From: Methanocella_A sp963769045
GTDB taxonomy: Archaea; Halobacteriota; Methanocellia; Methanocellales; Methanocellaceae
Assembly (NCBI GenBank): GCA_963769045.1
Contig: CAVYKK010000009.1
Location: 124,001 to 188,000, forward strand
DNA: 64,000 bases
Direction: 5' to 3'
Shown: positions 27,731 to 36,950 of the stretch, one piece after another
How positions within the stretch are numbered: the first letter of the stretch is position 1
Layout: every line of letters begins with the position of its first letter
Made by a program: the position numbers and the translations under genes
The notes under the pieces: model-generated
Told to the model about the DNA's origin: nothing
The model's database searches: none
Seen by the model: only the letters and a program-made list of their open reading frames with translations

Positions 27731-27952
27731 TTATTTCTTGCTCATGATGTGGACGATGCCTGACAGCAGGCCCAGCAGAAAGCCGAGGCCGGTCATCAGA
27801 AGGATAATCTGTCCGGAAAAGTCGATGCCCGTTATGACTTTCAGACCGCCGGTGATGGCGTCGCTGAAGGACGGAAAGAGGCTGATGATGACGCCCAGGA
27901 CCAGGCCGATGAGCGCGCCGAAGATCGTCCGCAGTAGAGCTCCCAGAACCAT
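27731..27952 (-). CDS. Small Gly-rich two-helix membrane protein
   Basis: A 73-residue hydrophobic protein with two glycine-rich membrane helices (IFGALIGLVLGVIISLF and ILLMTGLGFLLGLLSGIVH) and a short basic C-terminus MSKK. It is the same direction as the winged-helix regulator at 28005, which lies upstream with a 52-base spacer, so the two may be co-transcribed. Function unknown. The 217-base spacer on its other side contains an alternating GCGCGCGC run at about 27548. Confidence 0.6.
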   Translation of the reverse strand: MVLGALLRTIFGALIGLVLGVIISLFPSFSDAITGGLKVITGIDFSGQIILLMTGLGFLLGLLSGIVHIMSKK

Positions 27953-28004
27953 ACAGATACCTGCAACCTAAAATATAGTGCCCGCAGTATTAAAAGTTGC
28001 CTGA

Positions 28005-28379
28005 CTATTTCAGGCGATTCTTGATCTTTTTGATCCGGTCTATATATGCAGAGGTCTCTTTGCGCTTCTTCTCTTCGAGAATACTGAGCACATCGTCCAT
28101 GCTGCCTGCCAGGCTGTAATGCATCACGCCGCGGTCATGGGGCTTGTCGACTTTCTTCTCGCCCTTGACGATCCTGTCTTCGCGCAACTTTTTGAGAATA
28201 ATGCTGACGGTAGATGATTTAATACCGGTGACGATCTCGATCTCTCTGCTTGTACACTCGTCATGGACTGCCAGGCATACGATGATACGGGCCATCGATC
28301 GGCTGAGTCCGAACTCCTCGAGCAGCTTTACAAACTCTTCTTCTTTTTCATCGAGTACAGTGATTTCGGCATGTTTCAT
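28005..28379 (-). CDS. Winged-helix transcriptional regulator
   Basis: A 124-residue protein with a winged helix-turn-helix of the TrmB/MarR-like kind. LSRSMARIIVCLAVHDECTS forms the first helices, and the recognition helix is in VTGIKSSTVSIILKKLRED, followed by a basic C-terminal helix (AYIDRIKKIKNRLK) that may mediate dimerisation. No effector domain is present. Its target is unknown; neighbours are a small membrane protein downstream and a DUF116 gene upstream. The AT-rich spacer ahead of it (28380-28491) would hold its promoter. Confidence 0.75.
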   Translation of the reverse strand: MKHAEITVLDEKEEEFVKLLEEFGLSRSMARIIVCLAVHDECTSREIEIVTGIKSSTVSIILKKLREDRIVKGEKKVDKPHDRGVMHYSLAGSMDDVLSILEEKKRKETSAYIDRIKKIKNRLK

Positions 28380-28491
28380 TTTTATTACCTTTGGCTCCCT
28401 TTAAAGAAATCGTATTATCCTAAGAACCGTTCAACATATATTAAGTTTGCTTCATGTCTCTAGAATAAAAACGGAGTGCATAAGAGCATAT

Positions 28492-29247
28492 TTATTTAGA
28501 GGGCTGTCTAAAATTCCCTGACTCGTCAGACGCTGCGTAGCCCAACCGGTCGTGGCATGTATCCCCTGGCATATCGATAGCGTGCATGGCTGCGAACAGC
28601 CGGTCCCAGTCAAGCTGGGTATTCACGCAGCCGGAACGTTCAAGCATGACGCCGATGGCCGGTATCCTGTGACTGTGCATAATGTCCAGGCCGTCGCGGA
28701 CTTCATACATGCACCCGACGCCGATGATCCCTTCGGGCTGGTACTTTTGCACCATGCGCATGATAAAGCTGGAACCCGGCACCACGAAGAACATGTAGCC
28801 CAGCTTCTCGGCCTCCTTCCGCGCCTCGGATATGCCACAGGCGCCGCAGCTACGGCATTTGATGCCCTCCGGCGAGAGTACTGCCGGACAGGTGATCGAC
28901 CGCAGACACTGGGGAAGGAAGATGGCCCGCTTGTTGTATGGTATTTTGCGGAACATCGGGTATATGGCCTGGTTTTTCATCCTGATGGTGATCAGGTCCA
29001 TGCGCGTGTCATCGACGCGTAATGTGCGGAGGATGATGCGAATAGGGCCTTCGAAGAACATGATGCCCGTGACCATGACGTTGGGGAACAGGATGTTGCC
29101 TGTCCGGAACGAATATGCGAGCAGAAGCAGTATAATGAGGATAATCAGGGCCGATAGCGCCAGGCTGACAAGCAGCAGCGAACCAAGCACAAAAGCAAGT
29201 AGCGAAAGCGCCCCAATAGTAGCCTCAACTATCCCCATATATTTCAT
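28492..29247 (-). CDS. DUF116 membrane protein
   Basis: A 251-residue protein with two N-terminal membrane helices (about residues 10-50) and a C-terminal DUF116 domain. The domain contains the cysteine set CLRSITC, GIKCRSCGACG and IGVGCMYEV and ends near MLERSGCVNTQLDWDRLF. The cysteines probably bind metal or an iron-sulfur cluster at the cytoplasmic face. DUF116 proteins are widespread in methanogens and other anaerobes and are uncharacterised. The long spacer upstream (29248-29672) contains a palindromic element and the ior promoter. Confidence 0.82.
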   Translation of the reverse strand: MKYMGIVEATIGALSLLAFVLGSLLLVSLALSALIILIILLLLAYSFRTGNILFPNVMVTGIMFFEGPIRIILRTLRVDDTRMDLITIRMKNQAIYPMFRKIPYNKRAIFLPQCLRSITCPAVLSPEGIKCRSCGACGISEARKEAEKLGYMFFVVPGSSFIMRMVQKYQPEGIIGVGCMYEVRDGLDIMHSHRIPAIGVMLERSGCVNTQLDWDRLFAAMHAIDMPGDTCHDRLGYAASDESGNFRQPSK

Positions 29248-29371
29248 TGAATGTGTAGATGATATTAAATAGCTTGTCGGTGGGGTACCGGGCTAATTAT
29301 AATTACCTAATTCGTATAACGGTATTTAAATACGAAACTGCAATATGCCATTGCCGTATAACAAATTTGTG

Positions 29372-29573
29372 TATAGTCATTCATATGGTATTTTGTATGG
29401 GAACATGACCTTTTCAACACAAAGGCCACGATGGCCACGATGTACACGAAGTCCCTTACAGGAATGGCTGCTAACATCCATTTATTAAATATACCTTGTG
29501 GCCTTTGTGGCCATTGTGGCCTTTGTGTTGAAAGGGTCACCAGCCTGTACAAAAAGGTTCTAGAATAGCTATA
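29372..29573. repeat. MITE-like palindromic element, GGCCACAAA type
   Basis: Ends are TATAGTCATTC (left) and AATAGCTATA (right), inverted. The inner arms run 29407-29452 (GACCTTTTCAACACAAAGGC, continuing in 9-nt units) and about 29497-29538 (ending TTGTGTTGAAAGGGTC). The loop holds TTTATTAAATATACC. It closely matches the elements at 14168, 44396 and 51849. It lies between DUF116 and iorA, about 100 bases before the ior start, so it could influence that promoter or end transcripts. Confidence 0.8.
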
Positions 29574-29672
29574 CTCCTATATTCAGTAGTATTTCTATCC
29601 AGTTTCATCTGATGCCTGCCCGAAACAATGCTTTTTATACTTTCATGTGCTGATGGAACATGAGGAACGACC

Positions 29673-31454
29673 TTGAGCAAGGAATTCTTACTGGGCAACG
29701 AGGCGATTGCCCGCGGGCTGCTTGAAGCCGGCGTTGACGTAGCGACCGGGTACCCCGGGACGCCCTCATCGGAGATACTGGCCGCGCTGGCCCCTGTAGC
29801 GGGTGAGCGTGGGTTCCATATCGAGTGGTCGGTCAACGAGAAAGTTGCCATGGAAGTGGCTATCGGCGCGGCGTGGGCCGGGGCCCGCTCGGTCGTGACC
29901 ATGAAGCATGTCGGGCTGAATGTAGCCGCAGACCCGTTCATGACACTGTCCCACACGGGCGTAGTCGGCGGCATGATCGTGCTGGTCGCAGATGACCCGT
30001 TCTGTCACTCGTCCCAGAACGAGCAGGACAGCCGCATGTATGCCAAGTTCGCGAAGATACCCTGTCTCGACCCCTGCTCGCCCCAGGAAGCCAAAGACAT
30101 GATCGCGTATGCCTACGAGCTGTCGGAGAAGTACCAGACGCCGGTGATGTTCAGGCCGACGACGCGGGTGTCCCACGGCAAGTCGGATGTGACCGTCGGC
30201 GACCTGCCGGAAGGGAAGCGCCCGGTGAAGTTCACGAAGGACGTAGAGCGGTTCGTGGTGTTGCCGAAGCACACCCGCGCCCTGCTGAAGAAGCTTAATG
30301 CGAAGCAGGAAGCCCTGCGGAAAGAGCTGCTTTCTTCGCCATGGAATAAGGTCGAGGTAAAGCCTGAAGCTAAGCTTGGCATCATTGCTTCCGGCGTCTC
30401 CAGCAAGTATGTCGAAGAGGCTCTTGCTTCTATCAAAGAGCCTGTATCTTACCTTAAGATCGGCGCATACCCGGTCGATCCGTTGCTTATTACGAAGCTG
30501 GCGGAAAGCGTCGATAAAGTCCTTGTCATCGAAGAGCTCATGCCCATAGTCGAAGAGCAGGTCAGGATGTACGCGGACGATGTCGCCGGGAAGATGACCG
30601 GCGAGGTGCCCCACGAGGGCGAGTTCGACACGTTGCTGGTCTCCAATATCATCCGCAAGCTACTGAAGCTCCCTGTACTGAAAGTGAATGAGCCACAGAC
30701 AGGCATCGACCTGCCCATGAGGCCGCCGGCCCTCTGTCCGGGCTGTCCGCACCGGGCGACTTTCTACGCGCTGAAGTCCGTGTTCAAGGACGAATCGATC
30801 TTTGCCAGCGACATCGGCTGTTACACACTGGGCACCCAGATGGGTGCCGTCGATACGTGCATCTGCATGGGCGCCAGCATTACTATCGCATCAGGCTTGA
30901 GCTTCGCGGGTGTCAAGAACAAAGTCGCCTGTACTATCGGCGACTCCACGTTCCTGCACACCGGCATCCCCGGCCTGATGAACGCCGTCTACAATAAGGC
31001 GAACATCACAGTGGTCATCCTGGATAATCGCACCACCGCCATGACCGGGCACCAGCAGCACCCGGCGCTGGGCGAGATGATCACGGGAGAGCCTACAACG
31101 GAAGTCTCTCTCGAATCGATGGTCAAAGCATGCGGCGTAGATCACATGCAGGTTGTCAACCCGTTCGACATGGAGACTACGAAAGCCGCATTCAGGAATG
31201 CCTACGAATCGGACGGCGTGAACGTCATCATCTCTCGGCAGCCTTGTATCATAACGGCTAAGCGCATCGGCATCAAGCGAAAGCAGTACGAAGTGATCGA
31301 GGACCTGTGCGAAGGCTGCAAGCGCTGCGTGAAGTTCGGCTGCCCTGCCATGGAGTTCAAGAACGGCAAGGCTGTGACCAATGATCAGTGCGCGGGCTGC
31401 GGAGTATGCTCGGACCTGTGTCAGTTCGGCGCTATTAAGATCAGGAGCAAATAA
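29673..31454 (+). CDS. iorA: Indolepyruvate:ferredoxin oxidoreductase, alpha subunit
   Basis: Thiamine-diphosphate enzyme that oxidatively decarboxylates aryl pyruvates to aryl acetyl-CoA with ferredoxin, or runs in reverse for aromatic amino acid synthesis from aryl acids. Expected features are GYPGTPSSEILAAL at the N-terminus, CPGCPHRATFYAL, the TPP-binding GDSTFLHTGIPGLMNAVYNK, and two C-terminal 4Fe-4S motifs (CEGCKRCVKFGC and CAGCGVCSDLC). At 593 residues it matches the family. TTG 29673 follows GAGGA. The gene for the beta subunit begins two bases after the stop, so they form an operon. Cytoplasmic. Confidence 0.95.
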   Translation: MSKEFLLGNEAIARGLLEAGVDVATGYPGTPSSEILAALAPVAGERGFHIEWSVNEKVAMEVAIGAAWAGARSVVTMKHVGLNVAADPFMTLSHTGVVGGMIVLVADDPFCHSSQNEQDSRMYAKFAKIPCLDPCSPQEAKDMIAYAYELSEKYQTPVMFRPTTRVSHGKSDVTVGDLPEGKRPVKFTKDVERFVVLPKHTRALLKKLNAKQEALRKELLSSPWNKVEVKPEAKLGIIASGVSSKYVEEALASIKEPVSYLKIGAYPVDPLLITKLAESVDKVLVIEELMPIVEEQVRMYADDVAGKMTGEVPHEGEFDTLLVSNIIRKLLKLPVLKVNEPQTGIDLPMRPPALCPGCPHRATFYALKSVFKDESIFASDIGCYTLGTQMGAVDTCICMGASITIASGLSFAGVKNKVACTIGDSTFLHTGIPGLMNAVYNKANITVVILDNRTTAMTGHQQHPALGEMITGEPTTEVSLESMVKACGVDHMQVVNPFDMETTKAAFRNAYESDGVNVIISRQPCIITAKRIGIKRKQYEVIEDLCEGCKRCVKFGCPAMEFKNGKAVTNDQCAGCGVCSDLCQFGAIKIRSK

Positions 31455-31455
31455 C

Positions 31456-32025
31456 ATGTTCGACTTAATCATCGTAGGCGTCGGCGGCCAGGGCGCCATC
31501 CTGGCGTCGGACATCATCGGCAAGGCGGCGGTCGCGGAAGGGTTGCCGGTGACCGGAGCGGAGACTCACGGCATGGCCCAGCGCGGCGGCGCTGTGGAGA
31601 ACCACGTCCGCATCGGCAGCCATTACGGGAGCATGATCCCGGCCGGCGGCGCCGACTGCATGATGAGCATGGAGCCACTGGAAGCATTGCGCTTCGCGAA
31701 GTACCTGAAGCCACAGGGCGTTGCGGTCGTCAATACCGAGCGTATCGTGCCGGTAACGGTCTACTCGGGCAAGACACCTTACCCGGAACTGGACGACATA
31801 CTGGGCGCGTTAAAAGGACTCTGTAAAGATGTCAAGGCGGAAGACTACACGGCGCTGGCTCGCAAGGCCGGGGCTGTCCAGGCGCTGAACGTCGTGATGA
31901 TCGGCGCCGTCTCGAAGTACCTGCCATTGAAGGAAGAGACACTCAAGCAGGTCATCGCGAAGTCTGTGCCGCCGAAGACGGTTGCCGTTAACCTGAAGGC
32001 GTTCGAGCTCGGGCGCGACGCATGA
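31456..32025 (+). CDS. iorB: Indolepyruvate:ferredoxin oxidoreductase, beta subunit
   Basis: Gamma-type 2-oxoacid oxidoreductase domain of 189 residues, beginning MFDLIIVGVGGQGAILASDI, with THGMAQRGGAVENHVRIG and NVVMIGAVSKYLPL. These are hallmarks of IorB. It partners IorA, encoded immediately upstream. ATG 31456 is chosen because the conserved N-terminus begins there. The downstream spacer carries a CGCGCGCG-type run near 32114 and then a convergent gene. Confidence 0.94.
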   Translation: MFDLIIVGVGGQGAILASDIIGKAAVAEGLPVTGAETHGMAQRGGAVENHVRIGSHYGSMIPAGGADCMMSMEPLEALRFAKYLKPQGVAVVNTERIVPVTVYSGKTPYPELDDILGALKGLCKDVKAEDYTALARKAGAVQALNVVMIGAVSKYLPLKEETLKQVIAKSVPPKTVAVNLKAFELGRDA

Positions 32026-32152
32026 CCATCCGGGGCGTCTTGTAGCCGGAATCGGCTGATGAACGGGGCCCTGGCCGGGTCGGGGCAAATCGTCGCAGTC
32101 TGCCCGGGCGCCCGCGCGCGCATGCGATAGCTCCGGCACGAGAGACACTTGA

Positions 32153-32536
32153 TCATTTTTTCTTCGGTTTGCCTGCCGGTTTCTTTGAAATTTCAGCGAC
32201 CTTGAACCTGACGATCCTGCGGACTAAATCCAGGGGCATCGGCTTATCCAGCGGAAACTGTATGGTCCCTTTGGAAGTCTTATATCCGGTCAGCTCGTCT
32301 TTGAATGCTTCGACCCCGCTGGCCGTCGGGAAAAATCCGATATGATCGGAAAATGGCGCAAAATAGACCAGTGGTCGCCCGTTTAACTTAAAGGCGGGCA
32401 TCCGATAACTGATCGTCTCTTCCGCTTCCGGCGCGGTCTCTTTGATGACTTTTCTCAGCTTCTCCAGCTTTTCCTGTATATCCGGGGGATATTGTGCGAT
32501 GTACTCATCGATCGACTCAAATGTCTTTCCTTCCAT
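32153..32536 (-). CDS. DUF1801 family (frataxin-like fold) protein
   Basis: A 127-residue protein with FESIDEYIAQYPPDIQEKL, ETISYRMPAFKLNGRPLVYF and FFPTASGVEAFKDELTGYK. This is the typical YdhG/DUF1801 pattern of small proteins with a frataxin-like fold, one of which has been described as an intracellular iron chaperone in Bacillus. The C-terminus is lysine-rich. It stands alone, convergent with iorB. The family call is good, its role here is not known. Confidence 0.85.
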   Translation of the reverse strand: MEGKTFESIDEYIAQYPPDIQEKLEKLRKVIKETAPEAEETISYRMPAFKLNGRPLVYFAPFSDHIGFFPTASGVEAFKDELTGYKTSKGTIQFPLDKPMPLDLVRRIVRFKVAEISKKPAGKPKKK

Positions 32537-32691
32537 GTTTTTGCCTCTAATAAATGCTATTAGCCGTCTCCATAATTGTTTTGCCGGGGAGGCCTATATT
32601 CATTATGGTATCGATAGAAAACGTCGGGCTGCACGCAGCTATTTGTCCGATAAATTCGTATGCGCGCGCGAAGCGGCCGGCCCTCCCGGCT

Positions 32692-33588
32692 TTACTTCCT
32701 GGTATTGCGTTCGGCAATCCACATGCCAGCGAGCACCAGCAGGCCGCCAAAGCCCGATGCCAGGGTCAGGCCTTTGCCGAGGATAACCCATGACAGTATA
32801 ATCGTCGCCAGCGGGATGAGGTAGATGAACAGCGCCACTTGAGACGCGTCCATAGTCTCCAGGGCCAGATTATAGACGAGATACGCGATGATTGAGCAGA
32901 AGACGGCCAGGAAAAGAATAGCTCCCCATGCCGATACCGGGATGATCGACAGGCCGGCATGCGGCGTGAGGACATAGAACGGCATCATGCAGACGGCACC
33001 GATGGCGAAGACCCATACCAGTATGGCCAGCGGGTGGTATTTGCCCGCGATCTTTTTCCCGACGATGGAGTAGACTGCCCAGAGCAGAGCGCAGAAGACG
33101 GCTACAGCGTCGCCGACCTGGCCGAGCGAGAAGGCGAGGGTGCCACCGGAGACCAGCAGCGCCACGCCCCCGAAGCCGACAAAGGCGCCGATGACGCGGG
33201 ATGCGGTCAGCCGCTCACCGAGGAACAGCGCGCCGAGGAACAATATGAAGAACGTCGACAAATTGAGGATTAGCGACAGGTTGATGGCCGTCGTATAGCT
33301 TTGCGCCGTCACCTGGAGTATGTATTGCAGCGTGACGCCGGTGACGGCCATGACGATAATGGCAGGTAGGTCGTTCTTTTCCATCCGGAAGATGCCGGGG
33401 CCTTTCCAGAGCAATGCGAGAGCGGCGAGCAGCGGGGCGGCAATAAAGAACCGGAGGGACGCTATCTCGATGGGAAGGATACTCCTGAGCGCGATGTCGT
33501 TGGCGATAAAGGATGCGCCCCAGAACATGTTTATGGCGAACAGGCCTATGATTAGCGGCAGGTCGTTTCGCGGCTTTTCCCCGGACAT
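32692..33588 (-). CDS. EamA/DMT-superfamily transporter
   Basis: A ten-helix drug/metabolite transporter with two EamA repeats. The first begins FAINMFWGASFIANDIALRS, the second near GDAVAVFCALLWAVYSIVGK. ATG 33588 (MSGEKPRNDLP) is preferred over the longer frame from 33660, whose extra 24 residues look unlike the family; the product is 298 residues. It lies 112 bases downstream of a paralogous EamA gene on the same strand, so the two may be co-expressed. Probable exporter of a small metabolite or amino acid; substrate unknown. Confidence 0.85.
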   Translation of the reverse strand: MSGEKPRNDLPLIIGLFAINMFWGASFIANDIALRSILPIEIASLRFFIAAPLLAALALLWKGPGIFRMEKNDLPAIIVMAVTGVTLQYILQVTAQSYTTAINLSLILNLSTFFILFLGALFLGERLTASRVIGAFVGFGGVALLVSGGTLAFSLGQVGDAVAVFCALLWAVYSIVGKKIAGKYHPLAILVWVFAIGAVCMMPFYVLTPHAGLSIIPVSAWGAILFLAVFCSIIAYLVYNLALETMDASQVALFIYLIPLATIILSWVILGKGLTLASGFGGLLVLAGMWIAERNTRK

Positions 33589-33700
33589 ATGAAGGCTGGA
33601 AATGCGACGATGGATAATAAGGCTAATGGTTCCAGCGAATAGCGTCGGGACAATTCGCATGCGCGCGGGCGGACGGCGGCCGACCAGTCACGCCAATATT

Positions 33701-34705
33701 TTACCGGGGGCCGCTGGCTGGCCCTTTGCTGTCACTCTTAAAGAAATAGCCCAGGAATTTCAGGTTGTTGTCGGCCATAGCGATGCCTGCAATGATGAGG
33801 ATTGCGCCCAACCCGATGTAGATCGTGAAGGGCTCCTGGAGCAGCAAGATTGCAAAGATGATGGCGAACATGGGCTCGAAATACTGGTAAATGGCGGTCT
33901 GCGAGGGGCCGATCTTGATGATGGCGTCGTTGAAAAAGAAGTAGGCGATGACCGAGCAGATGATCGCGAGATAAAGCAGCGACACCCATGACACAGTGCC
34001 AAGCGAGGCAATATCGTGGTGAGGCGTAAGGAAGTAAACCGGTAGCAGGCCCAGAAAGCCGATGATGAAGATCCAGTTGAGCTGGGTGAGCACGGAGTAT
34101 TTGCCCGCCAGCTTATTGCCTATGAGAATATATGCCGCCCAGAATATGGCGCAAATGAGCACCAGTCCGTCTCCGATCAGGTTGACCGACAGTGCGATGT
34201 TGCCATTGGTGGCGACCAGCCCGGCACCCAGGAACGCTATGATGACGCCCAGCGTGTTATCGGCGGTGAACTTCACCTTCAGCAACAGCACCGAGGGTAT
34301 GATGACGAAAAACGTGCCCATGTTGATGAGCAGCGCCGTGTTGGTAACACTCGTGTACGTCATCGCTATGAACTGCACGATATACTGCAGTGTCACTCCG
34401 GTCATGGCCATCGCGATGAGTACGGGCAAATCCCTGCCTTTGACACGCAGCGACTTTACACCGTAGAGCAGCACGGTTATTAGCAATAGCACTGGCGTCG
34501 CTATGGCAAACCGCAGGGTAGCCATCTCAACCGGGTACAGGCTGTTCAGGCCTACTTTTGAAGCAATGAACGAGCCACCCCAAAAAACCATGACCAGCAC
34601 GAGTATCGCTTTTGTGCCGGAATACCGTGCCGAAGCAGTGGTTTTACTGCCTGCGGCCAGGCTGCGCGAGGCGACTGCGCCAGAGATTTTTTCCATGATG
34701 CCCAT
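33701..34705 (-). CDS. EamA/DMT-superfamily transporter
   Basis: Ten-helix transporter of 334 residues with two EamA domains (VFWGGSFIASKVGLNSLYPV, and GDGLVLICAIFWAAYILIGN in the second half). It shares blocks with the gene at 32692, such as VTGVTLQYI and the FWAAY/LWAVY stretch, so they are diverged paralogues. The start may be ATG 34705 or ATG 34696. The C-terminus is hydrophilic and ends GPASGPR. Substrate unknown. The spacer upstream separates it from the abl operon, which reads the same way. Confidence 0.85.
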   Translation of the reverse strand: MGIMEKISGAVASRSLAAGSKTTASARYSGTKAILVLVMVFWGGSFIASKVGLNSLYPVEMATLRFAIATPVLLLITVLLYGVKSLRVKGRDLPVLIAMAMTGVTLQYIVQFIAMTYTSVTNTALLINMGTFFVIIPSVLLLKVKFTADNTLGVIIAFLGAGLVATNGNIALSVNLIGDGLVLICAIFWAAYILIGNKLAGKYSVLTQLNWIFIIGFLGLLPVYFLTPHHDIASLGTVSWVSLLYLAIICSVIAYFFFNDAIIKIGPSQTAIYQYFEPMFAIIFAILLLQEPFTIYIGLGAILIIAGIAMADNNLKFLGYFFKSDSKGPASGPR

Positions 34706-34768
34706 TTTTATGCCAGCTGCACTATAGCTAATGCCTCTGTTTAGTGTATCTGTAATCAGATTAAACTA

Positions 34769-34806
34769 TTGGTGGGCACCCGGCCGGTGGAAAAGAGCGC
34801 CGGGTG
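34769..34806 (-). terminator. Hairpin downstream of ablB
   Basis: CACCCGGC (34777-34784) pairs with GCCGGGTG (34799-34806) across a 14-base loop, eight bases past the ablB stop codon on the minus strand. It is followed on that strand by an AT-rich stretch. Probable transcript end for the abl operon. Confidence 0.4.
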
Positions 34807-34813
34807 TTTGTCC

Positions 34814-35650
34814 TTATTCCAGTGCCTTATGCCAGACGTTCATACTTTCGAAGGAGCCGCAGATGTTGGTGTTCTTCACCAGTGTGCCGCCGTAGGCATA
34901 TCCTGACCTCGAGAAGAGGCTGTTGATCGGGTACGACAGCGATCTGGCGATGGTATAGGCAATCTTCATACCCTCGTCAAGCATCTCCTCTTCCATTTTC
35001 ATCAGCAGGTTTGCCGAGAGCTGCTTGCCCCTGTGGTCGGGATGCGTGGCAAAGTCGGTCATTTCGACGTTTAGCAGGCTATGGTCAATCTCTGCGGAAG
35101 ATGCAGCGACGATCTCGTCGTCTTTCCTGACGTAGAAATACCTGATGTTCTCGGCCATCGTCTTTTTCAGGTACCTCTCGTCGAAGATGGGAAACGGGTA
35201 CGTGACGAAGACTTTTTTATAGAGCTTTGCCAGATCTCCGGCATCATCAGGGCTGGCCGTATGTAACGAGTATTCCGGGGCAAGGGACACATGTTTGTGC
35301 ATGCCGGCAAGGGCCAGCGCCTTTGACAGTACCTCCTGGATACGTTCGCCTTTTGGCTCGTGCCTGCGCATCTCTTTCAGGTACCTTGCCAGGAAAAACC
35401 CGTCCTCTGTGCCGTTGAAGAGACGCGGCACGTGCGCTTCCATGACATAGCCTTTCCTCAGCAGGTTCCCGAGGGCTGATGCGGGTGCCTTGATGAAAAT
35501 CTTCGAGTACCCGTTGTCCGTGGCCAGGTCCTTCAGGTAGTCGATGATCCAGGGCAGATCGCGGGGGGCCAGCTTCATCACATAGATGCGATCGTTATGA
35601 GGGCCCTGCTGCAAGACCGTATGGCCAATCTTCAATATCCGGTCAGACAT
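34814..35650 (-). CDS. ablB: Beta-lysine N6-acetyltransferase AblB
   Basis: Acetylates beta-lysine to N-epsilon-acetyl-beta-lysine, a compatible solute of methanogens under salt stress. The C-terminal GNAT domain shows DFATHPDHRGKQLSANLL (the acetyl-CoA loop) and YGGTLVKNTNICGSFESMN, which is characteristic of AblB. The N-terminal half (YVMKLAPRDLPWIIDYL) is also family-specific. At 278 residues it has the usual length. The ATG overlaps the stop of ablA by eight bases (ATGTCTGA), so the two are translationally coupled. Cytoplasmic. Confidence 0.95.
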   Translation of the reverse strand: MSDRILKIGHTVLQQGPHNDRIYVMKLAPRDLPWIIDYLKDLATDNGYSKIFIKAPASALGNLLRKGYVMEAHVPRLFNGTEDGFFLARYLKEMRRHEPKGERIQEVLSKALALAGMHKHVSLAPEYSLHTASPDDAGDLAKLYKKVFVTYPFPIFDERYLKKTMAENIRYFYVRKDDEIVAASSAEIDHSLLNVEMTDFATHPDHRGKQLSANLLMKMEEEMLDEGMKIAYTIARSLSYPINSLFSRSGYAYGGTLVKNTNICGSFESMNVWHKALE

Positions 35651-36950
35651 TGTACCGGCCTGTGTATCGTCCGTTCTTCGGCACCAGGGCTATGGTGCTG
35701 TCCCTGTCGGAGAGTAGTCGGGCAATTCCCACTTCGGCGGTCTCTATGTCTTCGGTGCGATAGTCCAGCGGGCATTTGTCGCAGTCGCCCTCACACTTGA
35801 CCGGCTTGTATAAATCCGGCTCGGTGTAGGTGGTAATGACTCCCTCGTAGTTACGCAGTACCACCTTGTTTGTGGAAAGAGATATCAGGTAATTGGGCAT
35901 CAGCGGGATCTTGCCGCCGCCCGCGGGCGCATCGACCACAAAGGTCGGCACAGCGAACCCTGTGGTATGGCCGATCAGGTTCTCGATGATCTCGATGCCT
36001 TTGGATACGGATGTGCGGAAGTGTGCAAGGCCCTCAGAGAGATCACACTGGAACAGATAGTATGGCCTGACCCGGTTCTGGACCAGCCGGTGGACAAGGT
36101 TCTTCATGATCTCGGGACAGTCGTTGATCCCGGCCAGGAGCACGGACTGATTGCCCAGCGGTATGCCTGCGTCTGCCAGTTTACGCAAAGCATCTCTGGA
36201 TGCTGATGTCAGCTCTTTCGGGTGATTATAGTGGGTGTTGATCCATAGCGGATGATGCTTCTTCAGCACGTTGACCAGGTTGTCGGTGACCCTGTACGGC
36301 AGGACAACAGGGACTCTGGTCCCGATGCGGATCACTTCGACATGCGGTATGCTCCGGAGCTCAGTCAGTATCCAGTCGAGATATTCGTCGGGCAGCATGA
36401 ACGGATCGCCGCCTGAAAGGAGCACGTCCCGGACCTTCGGATTATTCCGGATATATTCGAGGCCCTTGCCTATTCTCTCCCTGTCCGGTATATAGTCGAC
36501 ATTGCCGACTTTACGCTTTCTCGTACAGTGCCGGCAGTACATAGCGCAGACATTGCTGATAAGAAACAGAACCCTGTCAGGGTACCGGTGGGTGATCCCC
36601 TCTACCGGGCTGTCGCGGTCCTCGGCCAGCGGGTCTTCCATATCGCACTTTTCAACGATCAGTTCCGAAGGCGAGGGAAAGCATTGCTTGAATACGGGGT
36701 CATTTCTAATGTCCTTCGGGTTGATCAGCGACAGGTAATACGGCGTAATGGACATCGGGAACTTCCGGATTGTCTTTTCCAGCTCTTCACGCTCCTCATC
36801 GCTGAATTGTATGCCTGTCAGCCTTTCGAATGTCGGTATGTCATGTATCGCATGCTTCATTTGCCATTTCCAGTCTCTCCACTGCAATACAGCGACCGAG
36901 GAATCAAGCTTCTTAGCCATCTCAAGCTGTTTTAATGCAAAATTTCCCAT
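35643..36950 (-). CDS. ablA: Lysine 2,3-aminomutase AblA
   Basis: Radical-SAM, PLP-dependent enzyme that converts L-lysine to L-beta-lysine. The cluster motif is C135-x3-C139-x2-C142 (CAMYCRHC). The PLP lysine is K347 in APAGGGKIPLMPNY. The C-terminal zinc-binding cysteines are in CEGDCDKCPLDY. Length 435 residues, close to the family norm. The operon order ablA-ablB is the usual one in methanogens. The start ATG 36950 has AAAGGATGGTG ahead. The promoter region upstream is AT-rich and contains repeated GGG(G)AAAA motifs around a TATA-like box. Confidence 0.96.
   Translation of the reverse strand: MGNFALKQLEMAKKLDSSVAVLQWRDWKWQMKHAIHDIPTFERLTGIQFSDEEREELEKTIRKFPMSITPYYLSLINPKDIRNDPVFKQCFPSPSELIVEKCDMEDPLAEDRDSPVEGITHRYPDRVLFLISNVCAMYCRHCTRKRKVGNVDYIPDRERIGKGLEYIRNNPKVRDVLLSGGDPFMLPDEYLDWILTELRSIPHVEVIRIGTRVPVVLPYRVTDNLVNVLKKHHPLWINTHYNHPKELTSASRDALRKLADAGIPLGNQSVLLAGINDCPEIMKNLVHRLVQNRVRPYYLFQCDLSEGLAHFRTSVSKGIEIIENLIGHTTGFAVPTFVVDAPAGGGKIPLMPNYLISLSTNKVVLRNYEGVITTYTEPDLYKPVKCEGDCDKCPLDYRTEDIETAEVGIARLLSDRDSTIALVPKNGRYTGRYNV

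Noticed and set aside
29307..29552. ORF over the palindromic element with QRPQWPQRPQ repeats
   Set aside because: The peptide repeat simply reflects the 9-nt units; no independent sign of coding.
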